DNA of 64,000 bases, from positions 756,501-820,500 of the forward strand of contig NZ_JAPEPT010000001.1 of assembly GCF_026339995.1 (NCBI RefSeq), read 5' to 3'. The notes under the pieces were generated by a model. That model saw only the letters and a program-made list of their open reading frames with translations. It made no database searches and was not told the DNA's origin. This DNA comes from Streptomyces sp. NBC_01481. GTDB taxonomy: Bacteria > Actinomycetota > Actinomycetes > Streptomycetales > Streptomycetaceae. This document shows, piece after piece, positions 10,811 through 19,540 of the stretch. The position numbers were made by a program, and so were the translations under genes. How positions within the stretch are numbered: the first letter of the stretch is position 1; the number at the start of each line of letters is the position of its first letter.

Positions 10811-11823
10811 CCATCGCCCAGGGACTTCGGGCCGGCCTGATCGGCCTCGGCTCGATGGGCCGCCACCACGCCCGCGTACTCGCCGGCCTGGAGGGCGTCG
10901 AGCTTGTCGCCGTCGTCGACCCGATGGGTGACAAGAACGGCTGGGGCCAGGGCGCCCCGGTGCTGTCGACAGTCGAGGAGCTCATCGCGCTCGGCATCGA
11001 CTACGCCGTCGTGGCGTGCCCGACCGCCCTGCACGAGGAGGTCGGCCTCCAGCTGGCCGAGGCCGGAATCGGCGCGCTCGTCGAGAAGCCGGTCGCGGAC
11101 ACCGTCGACGGCGCCCGCCGCCTCGTCGAGGCCTTCGAGTCGCGCGGCCTGGTCGCCGGCGTCGGCCACATCGAGCGCTGCAACCCGGCGCTGCGCTCCC
11201 TGCGCCAGCGCCTGGAGGCCGGCGAGCTCGGCGACGTCTACCAGGTCGTCACCCGCCGCCAGGGCCCCTTCCCGCACCGCATCGCCGATGTCGGCGTGGT
11301 CAAGGACCTCGCCACCCACGACATCGACCTCACCGGCTGGGTGACCGGCCAGACGTACACCTCGATCTCCGCGCGCACGGTCTCCAAGTCGGGCCGTCCG
11401 CACGAGGACATGGTCTCCGCGGTCGGTCAGCTCTCCGACGGCACCATGGTCAACCACCTGGTCAACTGGCTGAGCCCGCTCAAGGAGCGCTTCACCTCGG
11501 TCACCGGCGAGAAGGGCTGCTTCGTCGCGGACACCCTCACCGCCGACCTCACCTTCTACGCGAACGCCTCCCAGGCCACCGAGTGGGAAGCGGTCCAGGC
11601 GTTCCGCGGCGTCGCCGAGGGCGACATGATCCGTTACGCCATCGCGAAGCGCGAGCCGCTGCTGGTCGAGCACGAGCTCTTCCGCGACGCGGTCCTCGGG
11701 AAGTCGCACGACATTTGCACACTGCGCCAGGGTCTTCGTACCGTCGAGGTCGCAGCAGCCGTTCTGGAGTCCGCCGCCACGGGCATCACCGTCGATCTCT
11801 CCGCGTACCCCGCGGCCCAGTAG
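10807..11823 (+). CDS. Gfo/Idh/MocA-family oxidoreductase (WbpB/WlbA-like UDP-GlcNAcA 3-dehydrogenase)
   Basis: A 338-residue NAD(P)-dependent dehydrogenase. The N-terminal Rossmann motif is GLIGLGSMGRHHARVL. The signature EKPVADTVDGA carries the catalytic Lys of the Gfo/Idh fold, and the C-terminal substrate domain contains GHIERCNPALR and a DVGVVKDLATHDID segment typical of the WlbA/WbpB branch. GTG 10807 overlaps the aminotransferase stop. Expected reaction: oxidation of UDP-GlcNAcA at C3 to the 3-keto sugar, followed by transamination. The assignment rests on family and context; a scyllo-inositol or other sugar dehydrogenase cannot be excluded from motifs alone. Confidence 0.82.
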   Translation: MTIAQGLRAGLIGLGSMGRHHARVLAGLEGVELVAVVDPMGDKNGWGQGAPVLSTVEELIALGIDYAVVACPTALHEEVGLQLAEAGIGALVEKPVADTVDGARRLVEAFESRGLVAGVGHIERCNPALRSLRQRLEAGELGDVYQVVTRRQGPFPHRIADVGVVKDLATHDIDLTGWVTGQTYTSISARTVSKSGRPHEDMVSAVGQLSDGTMVNHLVNWLSPLKERFTSVTGEKGCFVADTLTADLTFYANASQATEWEAVQAFRGVAEGDMIRYAIAKREPLLVEHELFRDAVLGKSHDICTLRQGLRTVEVAAAVLESAATGITVDLSAYPAAQ

Positions 11824-11834
11824 GGCGAGGAGCC

Positions 11835-13484
11835 TTGACCAGTCCTGATGTCACCGTCGTCGTCGCCGTGTACAACACGATGCCGTATCTGACGGAATGC
11901 CTTAACTCCCTTGTCGGGCAGAGCATTGGCCGGGACAGGCTCGAGATCGTGGCCGTCGACGACGGTTCCACGGACGAGAGCGGAGCGGAGCTCGACCGGT
12001 TCGCGAAGAAGTACCCGGACACCATCACGGTGATCCACCAGGCGAACTCCGGTGGCCCGGCCGCGCCCAGCAACAGGGCGCTGGACGTGGCCACCGGACG
12101 TTACGTCTACTTCATCGGCGCCGACGACCACCTCGGCAAAGAGGCGTTGGCGCGGATGGTGGCGTACGCCGACAAGCACGACTCCGACGTCGTGATCGGC
12201 AAAATGGTCGGCACGAACGGCCGCTATGTCCACCAGGCGCTCTTCAAGAAGAGCGACCCGGACATCAGCCTGTACGACTCGGAGCTGCCGTTCACGCTGG
12301 CCAACACCAAGCTGTTCCGCCGTGAGCTGGTGGACAAGTACAAGCTGCGCTTCCCCGAGGACCTCCCGGTCGGCAGCGACATGCCCTTCACGATCGAGGC
12401 GTGTGTCCGGGCCCGGAAGATCTCGGTGATGGCGGACTACACGTGCTACTACGCCGTGAAGCGCGGGGACGCCAGCAACATCACCTACCGCGCCGATCAT
12501 CTGTCGCGGCTGCGCTGCACGGCCGAGATCATGAAGCACGCGGCCGGGCTCGTCGAGGCAGGACCCCAGCGTGACCACCTCCTCAAGCGGCACTTCACCT
12601 GGGAGCTCGCCAAGCTCGTCCGGGAGGACTTCCCGTCGCTGGACGCGCAGACCCGGCAGGAGGTGTGCGCCGGTATCGCCCGTCTCGCGGACGAGTACTT
12701 CACGGACGCGCTGCGTGACTCCATGGACGTCAAGCGGCGGGTACGGATCGGGCTGGCCCAGCGGGGCGCGGTCCAGGAGCTCGTGCAGGCCATCACCGAC
12801 GAGGCCGGGGCGCCGGTCCTGGTCGAGGACGGCCGCGCCTTCGTCCGCTACCCGGGGTTCCGCACCGCGGGGCTGGACCTGCCCGACCGCCTCTTCGAGG
12901 CGGACGCCGCGTCCCTCCCCGCGGTGCTGGCTGAGGCCACCGGCCTGGTCTCCGCCGAGTGGGAGCAGACCGGCGAGCAGCTGACGCTCGCTGTCGCCGT
13001 ACGGGCCGGCACGGTCGGGGACACCGACTCCGCCGTCATCCGTCTGGTGAACGGAGCCATGCCCAAGAGCTCCGACAAGGCGGGCGGCCGCAAGCTGCCC
13101 GAAGGGCACGAACTGCCCGCCCCCGTGGGCGAGTTCAGCCGCGAGCCCATGCCCGACGGAAGCGGCACCCTGATCCGGGCCCGGATCCCGATCGAGCCGA
13201 AGCGCGCCAAGCTCGGCGTCCGCGTCCATGTGAACGTCGCCGGCTCGACGTACGAGATCCCGGTGAAGACCTGCGGGCTGCCGCTGCCGCTCGCACGGCG
13301 GTGGCGGGAGAAGATCCCCTACCGCATCTCCGCCAACGCGAACCCCAAGGGACGGCTGGTCATCACCACGGCCCCCCTGTGGGAGCCCAGAGTCGGCCTG
13401 GACGCGCGCCTGCGCGCCCTGCTGTCCCGTCTCCCGCGCCTGCGCGCCCTGCTGTCCCGTGTGAAGAGGAAACTGACCCGATGA
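11835..13484 (+). CDS. Family 2 glycosyltransferase with C-terminal extension
   Basis: A 549-residue GT-A enzyme. The N-terminus VTVVVAVYNTMPYLTECLNS is the canonical GT2 start, EIVAVDDGSTDESG supplies the nucleotide-binding Asp pair, and GADDHLG is the metal-binding DxD-like site. The catalytic domain ends near residue 250. The remaining ~300 residues hold an unassigned region and a basic C-terminus in which RLRALLSR is repeated through a DNA duplication. TTG 11835 is the only sensible start, with GGCGAGG just upstream, 11 bp after the oxidoreductase stop. The frame stays open far upstream, but that part is a shadow of the oxidoreductase. The stop overlaps the next ATG (ATGA). Likely role: adding a sugar to the wall-polymer repeat unit. 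Confidence 0.82.
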   Translation: MTSPDVTVVVAVYNTMPYLTECLNSLVGQSIGRDRLEIVAVDDGSTDESGAELDRFAKKYPDTITVIHQANSGGPAAPSNRALDVATGRYVYFIGADDHLGKEALARMVAYADKHDSDVVIGKMVGTNGRYVHQALFKKSDPDISLYDSELPFTLANTKLFRRELVDKYKLRFPEDLPVGSDMPFTIEACVRARKISVMADYTCYYAVKRGDASNITYRADHLSRLRCTAEIMKHAAGLVEAGPQRDHLLKRHFTWELAKLVREDFPSLDAQTRQEVCAGIARLADEYFTDALRDSMDVKRRVRIGLAQRGAVQELVQAITDEAGAPVLVEDGRAFVRYPGFRTAGLDLPDRLFEADAASLPAVLAEATGLVSAEWEQTGEQLTLAVAVRAGTVGDTDSAVIRLVNGAMPKSSDKAGGRKLPEGHELPAPVGEFSREPMPDGSGTLIRARIPIEPKRAKLGVRVHVNVAGSTYEIPVKTCGLPLPLARRWREKIPYRISANANPKGRLVITTAPLWEPRVGLDARLRALLSRLPRLRALLSRVKRKLTR

Positions 13485-14764
13485 ATATCTGTGTAGTCGC
13501 GCTGGGCAAGATCGGCCTGCCGCTCGCCGTCCAGTTCGCCGCCAAGGGCCACAAGGTCATCGGCGCCGATGTCAACGAGAAGGTCGTCGAGCTGGTCAAC
13601 GCCGGCACCGAGCCCTTCCCCGGCGAGCACGACCTCGACCGTCTGCTCAAGGAGACCGTCGGCGCCGGGCTGCTGTCCGCGACCACCGACACCGCCTCCG
13701 CCGTCGCCGAGTCCGACGCCGTCGTGGTCGTCGTCCCGCTGTTCGTGGACGCCGAGGGCGTGCCGGACTTCGGCTGGATGGACTCGGCCACCAAGGCGAT
13801 CGCCGCGGGTCTCAAGCCCGGCACGCTCGTCTCGTACGAGACCACCCTGCCGGTCGGCACCACCCGCACCCGCTGGGCCCCGATGCTGGAGCAGGGCTCC
13901 GGTCTCACCGCGGGCAAGGACTTCCACCTGGTCTTCTCGCCGGAGCGGGTGCTCACCGGCCGGGTCTTCGCCGACCTGCGCCGCTACCCGAAGCTCGTCG
14001 GCGGTATCGACGAGGCCTCCGCGAAGCACGGTGTGGAGTTCTACGAGCAGGTGCTCGACTTCGACGAGCGCGCGGACCTGGCGCAGCCGAACGGCGTCTG
14101 GGACCTGGGCACCGCCGAGGCCTCCGAGCTGGCGAAGCTCGCCGAGACCACGTACCGCGACGTCAACATCGGCCTGGCGAACCAGTTCGCCCGTTTCGCC
14201 GACAAGAACGACATCGACGTCAAGAAGGTCATCGAGGCCTGCAACTCGCAGCCCTACAGCCACATCCACCAGCCCGGCATCGCGGTCGGCGGCCACTGCA
14301 TCCCGATCTACCCGCGGATGTACCTGTGGAACGACCCGGAGGCCACCGTCGTGCGCTCGGCGCGCGAGGCGAACGCCGCCATGCCGGAGTACGCCGTCGA
14401 CCTGCTTGCCGCCGCCTACGGCGACCTGGAGGGCGTGGGCGTGCTGGTGCTCGGCGCCGCCTACCGCGGCGGTGTGAAGGAGACGGCCTTCTCCGGCGTC
14501 TTCCCGACCGTCGAGGCGCTCAAGGCGCGCGGGGCCGTCCCCTTCGTGTCGGACCCGATGTACACGGCCGAGGAGCTCACCGCGCACGGCCTGACCCCGC
14601 ACGAGGGCCAGACCGTCACCGCCGCGATCCTGCAGGCCGACCACGCCGAGTACCGCGAGCTGGCCGCATCCGACCTGCCGGACGTCCGCGTCCTGGTCGA
14701 CGGCCGGCGCACCACCGACCCGGCGCGCTGGGAAGGCGTCCGCCGGGTTGTCATCGGCGGCTGA
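13481..14764 (+). CDS. UDP-N-acetylhexosamine 6-dehydrogenase (WbpA/WecC family)
   Basis: A 427-residue nucleotide-sugar dehydrogenase. The Rossmann start NICVVALGKIGLPLAVQFA is followed by ADVNEKVV (NAD binding). The middle domain has FSPERVLTGRVFADLRRYPK and the active-site cysteine is C273 in VGGHCIPIYP. A C-terminal UDP-binding domain ends the protein. It carries out the NAD-dependent four-electron oxidation of the C6 hydroxyl to a carboxylate. The FSPER-vl-G-r signature groups it with UDP-GlcNAc/UDP-ManNAc dehydrogenases rather than UDP-glucose dehydrogenases. With the aminotransferase/3-dehydrogenase pair in the same operon, UDP-GlcNAc is the likelier substrate. ATG 13481 overlaps the glycosyltransferase stop, so the four genes from 9692 form one coupled operon. 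Confidence 0.88.
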   Translation: MNICVVALGKIGLPLAVQFAAKGHKVIGADVNEKVVELVNAGTEPFPGEHDLDRLLKETVGAGLLSATTDTASAVAESDAVVVVVPLFVDAEGVPDFGWMDSATKAIAAGLKPGTLVSYETTLPVGTTRTRWAPMLEQGSGLTAGKDFHLVFSPERVLTGRVFADLRRYPKLVGGIDEASAKHGVEFYEQVLDFDERADLAQPNGVWDLGTAEASELAKLAETTYRDVNIGLANQFARFADKNDIDVKKVIEACNSQPYSHIHQPGIAVGGHCIPIYPRMYLWNDPEATVVRSAREANAAMPEYAVDLLAAAYGDLEGVGVLVLGAAYRGGVKETAFSGVFPTVEALKARGAVPFVSDPMYTAEELTAHGLTPHEGQTVTAAILQADHAEYRELAASDLPDVRVLVDGRRTTDPARWEGVRRVVIGG

Positions 14765-14793
14765 TTAAGTACGCAGTACTGGAGCGACACAGT

Positions 14794-14823
14794 GGCCCCG
14801 TCCCGAGTCACCGGGACGGGGCC
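14794..14823 (+). terminator. Hairpin between the dehydrogenase and epimerase genes
   Basis: GGCCCCGTCCC (14794-14804) pairs perfectly with GGGACGGGGCC (14813-14823) around an 8-nt loop. No T tract follows. It could terminate the upstream operon or attenuate reading into the epimerase gene 21 bp downstream. Confidence 0.65.
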
Positions 14824-14843
14824 GTTCCGCAAGGGGTATTGAC

Positions 14844-15824
14844 ATGACGTGGCTGATCACGGGCGGTGCCGGATTCATCGGCTCCCATGTGGTGAAGGCG
14901 ATGACCGACGGTGGCGAGAGCGTCGTCGTCCTCGACGATCTGAGCACCGGCAGCGCCGACCGGCTGCCCGCGGGCGTACCGCTGGTGCCCGGCTCCGTCC
15001 TCGACGGTGAGCTGGTGGGCCGTGTCCTGGCCGAGCACGCGATCACCGGAGTCGTGCACATCGCGGGCAAGAAGCAGGTGGCCGAATCGGTCGAGAAGCC
15101 CCTGTTCTACTACCGCGAGAACGTCGAGGGTCTGCGGGTCCTTCTCGAAGCGTCGGCCGCGGCAGGCGTCCGCCGGTTCCTCTTCTCCTCGTCGGCGGCC
15201 GTCTACGGCATGCCCGACGTCGACCTGGTGACCGAGGCGACGCCCTGTCTGCCGATGAGCCCGTACGGCGAGACCAAGCTCGCGGGTGAATGGCTGGTCA
15301 CCGCCGTCGGCAGGGCGCACGGCATGGCGACCGCCTCCCTGCGCTACTTCAACGTCGCCGGCGCGGCCTCGCCGGAGCTGGGCGACGAGGGCATCTTCAA
15401 CCTCGTGCCGATGGTCTTCGAGCGCCTGACCGCGGGCGAGCCGCCGCGTATCTTCGGCGACGACTACGCGACGCCCGACGGCACCTGCATCCGCGACTAC
15501 ATCCACGTCGAGGACATCGCCTCCGCGCATGTCGCGGCGGCGCGGCGGCTCGCCGCGGACCCCTCAGCCTCGCTGGTCCTCAACATCGGCCGCGGCGAAG
15601 GGGTTTCGGTCGCGGAGATGGTCGACATCATCCTCGACGTCACCGGGCACACGGACAGCAAGGCGGAGGTCACGGCCCGCAGGCCGGGCGATCCGGCCCG
15701 CGTCGTGGCCGCCGCCGACCGCATCCGCCAGGAGCTCGGCTGGGAGGCGCGCCACGACGTGCGCGCGATGGTGACATCGGCGTGGGAAGGCTGGTGCCTG
15801 CGCCACCCGGAGGCACGCGGCTGA
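14844..15824 (+). CDS. NAD-dependent sugar epimerase, UDP-glucose/UDP-GlcNAc 4-epimerase type (GalE-like)
   Basis: A 326-residue extended short-chain dehydrogenase. The NAD motif GGAGFIGSH lies at the N-terminus, catalytic SSSAAVYG provides Ser, and Y141/K145 in SPYGETK complete the triad. RDYIHVEDIASAH is the GalE-family signature. It interconverts C4 epimers of UDP-hexoses and would supply a galacto-configured sugar for the polymer. AAGGGG lies 7 nt before ATG 14844. It is the last plus-strand gene of this block and faces the convergent glycosyltransferase gene across a long hairpin. Confidence 0.88.
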   Translation: MTWLITGGAGFIGSHVVKAMTDGGESVVVLDDLSTGSADRLPAGVPLVPGSVLDGELVGRVLAEHAITGVVHIAGKKQVAESVEKPLFYYRENVEGLRVLLEASAAAGVRRFLFSSSAAVYGMPDVDLVTEATPCLPMSPYGETKLAGEWLVTAVGRAHGMATASLRYFNVAGAASPELGDEGIFNLVPMVFERLTAGEPPRIFGDDYATPDGTCIRDYIHVEDIASAHVAAARRLAADPSASLVLNIGRGEGVSVAEMVDIILDVTGHTDSKAEVTARRPGDPARVVAAADRIRQELGWEARHDVRAMVTSAWEGWCLRHPEARG

Positions 15825-15850
15825 CCTGCGCTCGCACCCCGTACATACGA

Positions 15851-15884
15851 CGAAGGGCCCCCGGGACTTCCCGGGGGCCCTTCG
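15851..15884. terminator. Bidirectional terminator between convergent genes
   Basis: CGAAGGGCCCCCGGGA (15851-15866) and its exact complement (15869-15884) form a near-palindromic stem between the epimerase gene and the minus-strand glycosyltransferase. TACTGCTTT follows on the plus side. Confidence 0.8.
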
Positions 15885-15898
15885 TACTGCTTTACGTG

Positions 15899-18022
15899 TT
15901 ACTCGCCGAGCAGCAGTTCGTCGAAGCGACGGCTCACCACCGGCCAGTCCCATGCGGACAGCGCGTGCTCGGAGGCCAGCTTGCCCGCGTTTTGCCAGCT
16001 CTCCTCGGTCGCCGTGGTTTCGAGGATGCGCTTCGCCGCCTCCTCCGGGGAGCCCACGACCCAGCCCTCGGGGTAGAGGGTGCGGGCGCTGTGGTCGCGT
16101 CCGGCGTAGAACGGCCAGTCGCGCACGACGGGGACGGCGGCACTTGCCGCGCCCTCCATCAGACCGACGTGGCAGCCCTCACGCACCGAGGAGCTCAGGA
16201 TCGTGCCGATCCCGGTGAGCGCGGACGGTACGTCGTCCGTCGGCCCGAGACGTACCACCGCACCGGACTCCACCAGCGGTTCGAGCTGTCGCTCGAACTC
16301 CTTCAGGTAGTCCTTGGTGGCACGGCTGGTCTTGGGATCCATGTCACTGCCGACCAGCAGCAGCCGGTAGCGCTCGTCCTGCTTGCGTACGCGCTCCAGG
16401 ACGTCGAGGGCCCACAGCGGGTCCTTCGCCACCTGGGAGACACCGATGAGCCCGAGGTTGAAGCGGGCGTCGGCGGGCTTCGCGCGGTTGAAGGCGCTCA
16501 GGTCCATGGCGTTGTCGATCATGTGCGTACGAGGCGCCTCGGGACCGCGGAGCTGAGGCACCAGAGCGGTCGTCAGGTCCTGCACATGGTCGGCGACATA
16601 GATGAGGTCGTCGACGCGGGAGAAGTCCACCAGGTGCGGCCACCGGGTGAAGGCCTCGTAGCTGTGCAGGCGCACCACGATCCGGGTGTCGCCCGGGTCG
16701 ATCGTCGTGAGCATCACGGCCGGTGCCACACACCAGTCGAGGAACACCGTGTCGGCCCAGTCCAGATGGGGCCGCATCAGCTGCTCGACCTGCTCCGCAT
16801 AGAGGGCCTCGCCCCCGAGACGGTTCTCTATCATCCGCCGGCCGGCCCACGAGATGCGCTTCATGGCCGGCGTGGACGCCAGGTCCAGGTAGCGGACCTC
16901 GACGCCCTGGTGGGCCTCGTAGTGGGACAGGATCAGCTTGAGGAAGTTGTCGTTGGCGCTCGTGGTGACCAGCAGCCGCAGCGGCCGGTCCTTCGGAGGC
17001 GTCGCGGCCGGGGTCTTCCTGCCCTGCGGCTGCTGGATCTTCTTCATGACCGCCGAGCCGTGCACCGGCGCCGAGAAGGCGGCCGGGTCACTGGCCAGCG
17101 GCGAGCTGAGCTGGTCGATGTGGACGACCCGGTGGAAACCGAGGACGAGCGCACGGTCCAGCGTGGACGCCGCGCCCTCGGGATCCCCGGACGTGTACTG
17201 CTCGTCCGCGGCGGTCAGCAGCTCCTTGACCGTGCTGTCGAAGGCGCGCGGTGCGATGCCCCTCTTGAGCTCGGTCTTGGCCGCCTCGTCCAGCAGCGCC
17301 GTCCTGATCGCGGGGTCCGAGATGCGCTGTGCGGCGGTGGTCAGCGCGAGCGTCGCGCCGCCCGGCCGGCCGGCCCAGCGCATGCCCTCGGCCACCTGGC
17401 GGGACAGGCGCGCCCGGACGTTCGCGGGAACGCCGGGTGCGGCGAGCGCGGTGCGCCACAGCCGGGCACCGACGCTGCTGCGCATCAGGGGACGCGCCGT
17501 GGCCGTACGGATCACGGTCTCGGGCAGCGCCTTGGCCTGACGGCGTACATCGCTGACGATCACCGAGCGGGGCGGCAGAGCCCTCCGCCTGGCCGGGGCC
17601 GGGGTCCGCTGCGGGTCCGACAGGGCCCGCAGCGCAGGCGCGATGCCGAAGCTGGCGTCCGCGTCGGTGTACTGGGACAGCCGCCAGACCGTGTACACGG
17701 CGTTGGCGTCGAGCGCGACGAGCTGCTGCGCTCCCAGGCCGTGGCGGCGCAGCCACGGATTGCGGCGCATCTGGATCCACAGGCGGCGGCTCGCCGGGAG
17801 CCTGCGCAGCCTGCGGCGGGTCGCGGTGCGCAGATGCCCTATGCCGTACGGCAGTGCCTGGTACCCGTCCAGCTCGAGCCGGTCGAGCTCCTCCTGGCAG
17901 CTCTTAGTGTCGAAGGCGCAGGCCAGATAGACGCGGGCGCCCTGGGCGCGGAACTTCTGCACCGCGCCGGCCAGCACGCCGAGTTGCGGCTGGGCGGCGG
18001 CGACGAGCAACACATCGGTCAC
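15899..18022 (-). CDS. Large glycosyltransferase (GT4-like C-terminal half, unknown N-terminal half)
   Basis: A 707-residue protein. Residues ~1-330 are of unknown type, starting TDVLLVAAAQPQLGVL and rich in Arg and helical segments with tetratricopeptide-like spacing (AFDSTVKELLTAADEQY). The C-terminal ~370 residues look like a GT-B glycosyltransferase: a Rossmann start LRLLVTTSANDNFLKL, RIVVRLHSYEAF, LLLVGSDMDPK and the donor-site segment SVREGCHVGLMEGAASAAVPVV with the acidic residues typical of GT4. GTG 18022 has GGAGGT 7 nt upstream and overlaps the preceding stop (GTGA), coupling it to the 18019 glycosyltransferase. Probable cytoplasmic assembly of the polymer repeat; the acceptor is unknown. 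Confidence 0.72.
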   Translation of the reverse strand: MTDVLLVAAAQPQLGVLAGAVQKFRAQGARVYLACAFDTKSCQEELDRLELDGYQALPYGIGHLRTATRRRLRRLPASRRLWIQMRRNPWLRRHGLGAQQLVALDANAVYTVWRLSQYTDADASFGIAPALRALSDPQRTPAPARRRALPPRSVIVSDVRRQAKALPETVIRTATARPLMRSSVGARLWRTALAAPGVPANVRARLSRQVAEGMRWAGRPGGATLALTTAAQRISDPAIRTALLDEAAKTELKRGIAPRAFDSTVKELLTAADEQYTSGDPEGAASTLDRALVLGFHRVVHIDQLSSPLASDPAAFSAPVHGSAVMKKIQQPQGRKTPAATPPKDRPLRLLVTTSANDNFLKLILSHYEAHQGVEVRYLDLASTPAMKRISWAGRRMIENRLGGEALYAEQVEQLMRPHLDWADTVFLDWCVAPAVMLTTIDPGDTRIVVRLHSYEAFTRWPHLVDFSRVDDLIYVADHVQDLTTALVPQLRGPEAPRTHMIDNAMDLSAFNRAKPADARFNLGLIGVSQVAKDPLWALDVLERVRKQDERYRLLLVGSDMDPKTSRATKDYLKEFERQLEPLVESGAVVRLGPTDDVPSALTGIGTILSSSVREGCHVGLMEGAASAAVPVVRDWPFYAGRDHSARTLYPEGWVVGSPEEAAKRILETTATEESWQNAGKLASEHALSAWDWPVVSRRFDELLLGE

Positions 18023-19479
18023 GGGGTGGGACCTCCGGCGACGATCGACTTCGATGAGAGGTCGTCCACATCCGTGGCTTCGGCAGTCAGGGGGACAATG
18101 CTCTCCGCGGGCGCGGCCGGTACACCGTGCTCGGTGGCGAGCCGGTCGACGAGGTTCTTCACGGCGAGGGACATCAGGGCCTCACGGGTGAACTGGTCGG
18201 CGTGCGCCATCGCTTCCGCGTGGACCTTGTCGCTCGTCTCGACGGCCATGTGGGCCGCCTTCACGAAGGACTCCGCCAGGCCTTCCTCGTCGATGCCGAC
18301 GGCACCGGTCCACAGGGGATGACCGTTGAGAACGTTCGAGGCGTCGTGCTCGACGACATGCGCCGAGACGATCGGCAGGCCCGTGGCCATGTACTCGTAC
18401 ACCTTGCCGGAGGTCACGAAGCGACCGCCGATCAGGATGAGCACCATGGCGTCCCAGCGGGCGTAGATGGAGGAGACCTCGGCCTTGGCGGCGGGACCGC
18501 CGAAGAACACGCCGTCCGCTTCGGCCTGCTTGAGCATCTCGGAGTGCTTGTTCGCCTCGCGGCCCGCTCCGTTGCCGATGTGGCCGCGTACCTCGAAGCG
18601 CGCGTTGGCGAGCAGCGGCTCCTTCTCACGGGCCGCGCGCCAGGCGTTGAGCACCGTCTCCAGGTGCGCGGGTGTGAAGTTGACCGTGCCGAGGTAGCCG
18701 AAGACCAGACCCGACTCGGGGTCGGGGTTGTGGGCGCGGCCGGGCGAGCTGTCCGCGTCGTAGCCGTTGCGCACGACCTCGACGCGGGAGGCGAACTCCG
18801 GGTAGCGGGCGCGGTAGTGGTCGGCGATCGGGTCGTTGACGACCCACAGCGAGACCGCGCTGTCGAGGACCTTCTGTTCCCAGCGGCCCATCTCGGAGTC
18901 CTTGGTGAACGCCTCGATGCCGGTGATCACATCGATCGACCAGCCGTCGCGGAAGTCCACGGCGTACGGGACCTTGGCCTCTTCCCAGAGCTTCCAGGCC
19001 GCGGCGAGATTCACGTACGGAACACAGCTGGCCACGAGCAGATCGGCCGGGTGCTCCGCGTGGATGTCGAGCACTGCCCGCTCCAGATCGCCGCGCCACT
19101 CGCCGAAGTTCGGCTCGGGGAAGGCCTTCTGCTGCCGCTTGCGCAGCTGCGAGACCCACCTGTTGGGGTTGAGGGCGCGGTCCTCGCTGTAGAGCCGGAT
19201 GTCCGTTTCCAGGTCCTCACGGGACAGCGGCAACTCGACGATCTTCACCCGCGGGTCGACCTGCTCCAGCAGGGTGAGGTCGACACCCGAGTCCCGCTCC
19301 CAGGACTCCTGGGCGATGTTGACGACGGTGACGTCCCAGCCTGCTTTGCAGAACTGGTTCGCCGTCTCGCGCATGCGGTAGGCGCTGCTCTTCGCAGCCG
19401 GCGGAAAGCCGATGGCGAGATAGATGACGTGCGGTCGCGGACCTTCTGAGGGCAGCCCGGACCTGGGAGACGCTGACAT
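18019..19479 (-). CDS. GT4-family glycosyltransferase
   Basis: A 486-residue GT-B enzyme. The N-terminal domain opens HVIYLAIGFPPAAKSSAYRM, as in WbpH/WbuB-like transferases. The C-terminal donor domain has GYLGTVNFTPAH, then VYEYMATGLPIVSAH with the conserved Glu. ATG at 19479 was chosen; a GTG at 19497 would add six residues, and neither has a clear ribosome site. It lies between the 2-epimerase and the 707-residue transferase on the same strand, overlapping the latter by 4 bp. Sugar specificity cannot be read from sequence. Confidence 0.82.
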   Translation of the reverse strand: MSASPRSGLPSEGPRPHVIYLAIGFPPAAKSSAYRMRETANQFCKAGWDVTVVNIAQESWERDSGVDLTLLEQVDPRVKIVELPLSREDLETDIRLYSEDRALNPNRWVSQLRKRQQKAFPEPNFGEWRGDLERAVLDIHAEHPADLLVASCVPYVNLAAAWKLWEEAKVPYAVDFRDGWSIDVITGIEAFTKDSEMGRWEQKVLDSAVSLWVVNDPIADHYRARYPEFASRVEVVRNGYDADSSPGRAHNPDPESGLVFGYLGTVNFTPAHLETVLNAWRAAREKEPLLANARFEVRGHIGNGAGREANKHSEMLKQAEADGVFFGGPAAKAEVSSIYARWDAMVLILIGGRFVTSGKVYEYMATGLPIVSAHVVEHDASNVLNGHPLWTGAVGIDEEGLAESFVKAAHMAVETSDKVHAEAMAHADQFTREALMSLAVKNLVDRLATEHGVPAAPAESIVPLTAEATDVDDLSSKSIVAGGPTP

Positions 19480-19540
19480 AAACGGTGACGCTAGCACGGT
19501 GACAAGTACGGATTAGAGCCTGCATTGAGGCGCTTGTCCG

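Noticed and set aside
11016..11834. Upstream extension of the GT2 gene frame
   Set aside because: This part is the out-of-frame shadow of the oxidoreductase gene; the transferase starts at TTG 11835.
15290..18322. A 1010-residue plus-strand open frame opposite the 707-residue glycosyltransferase
   Set aside because: Composition is Arg/Gly/Val-rich without domains, while the minus-strand frames are coupled glycosyltransferase genes with motifs.
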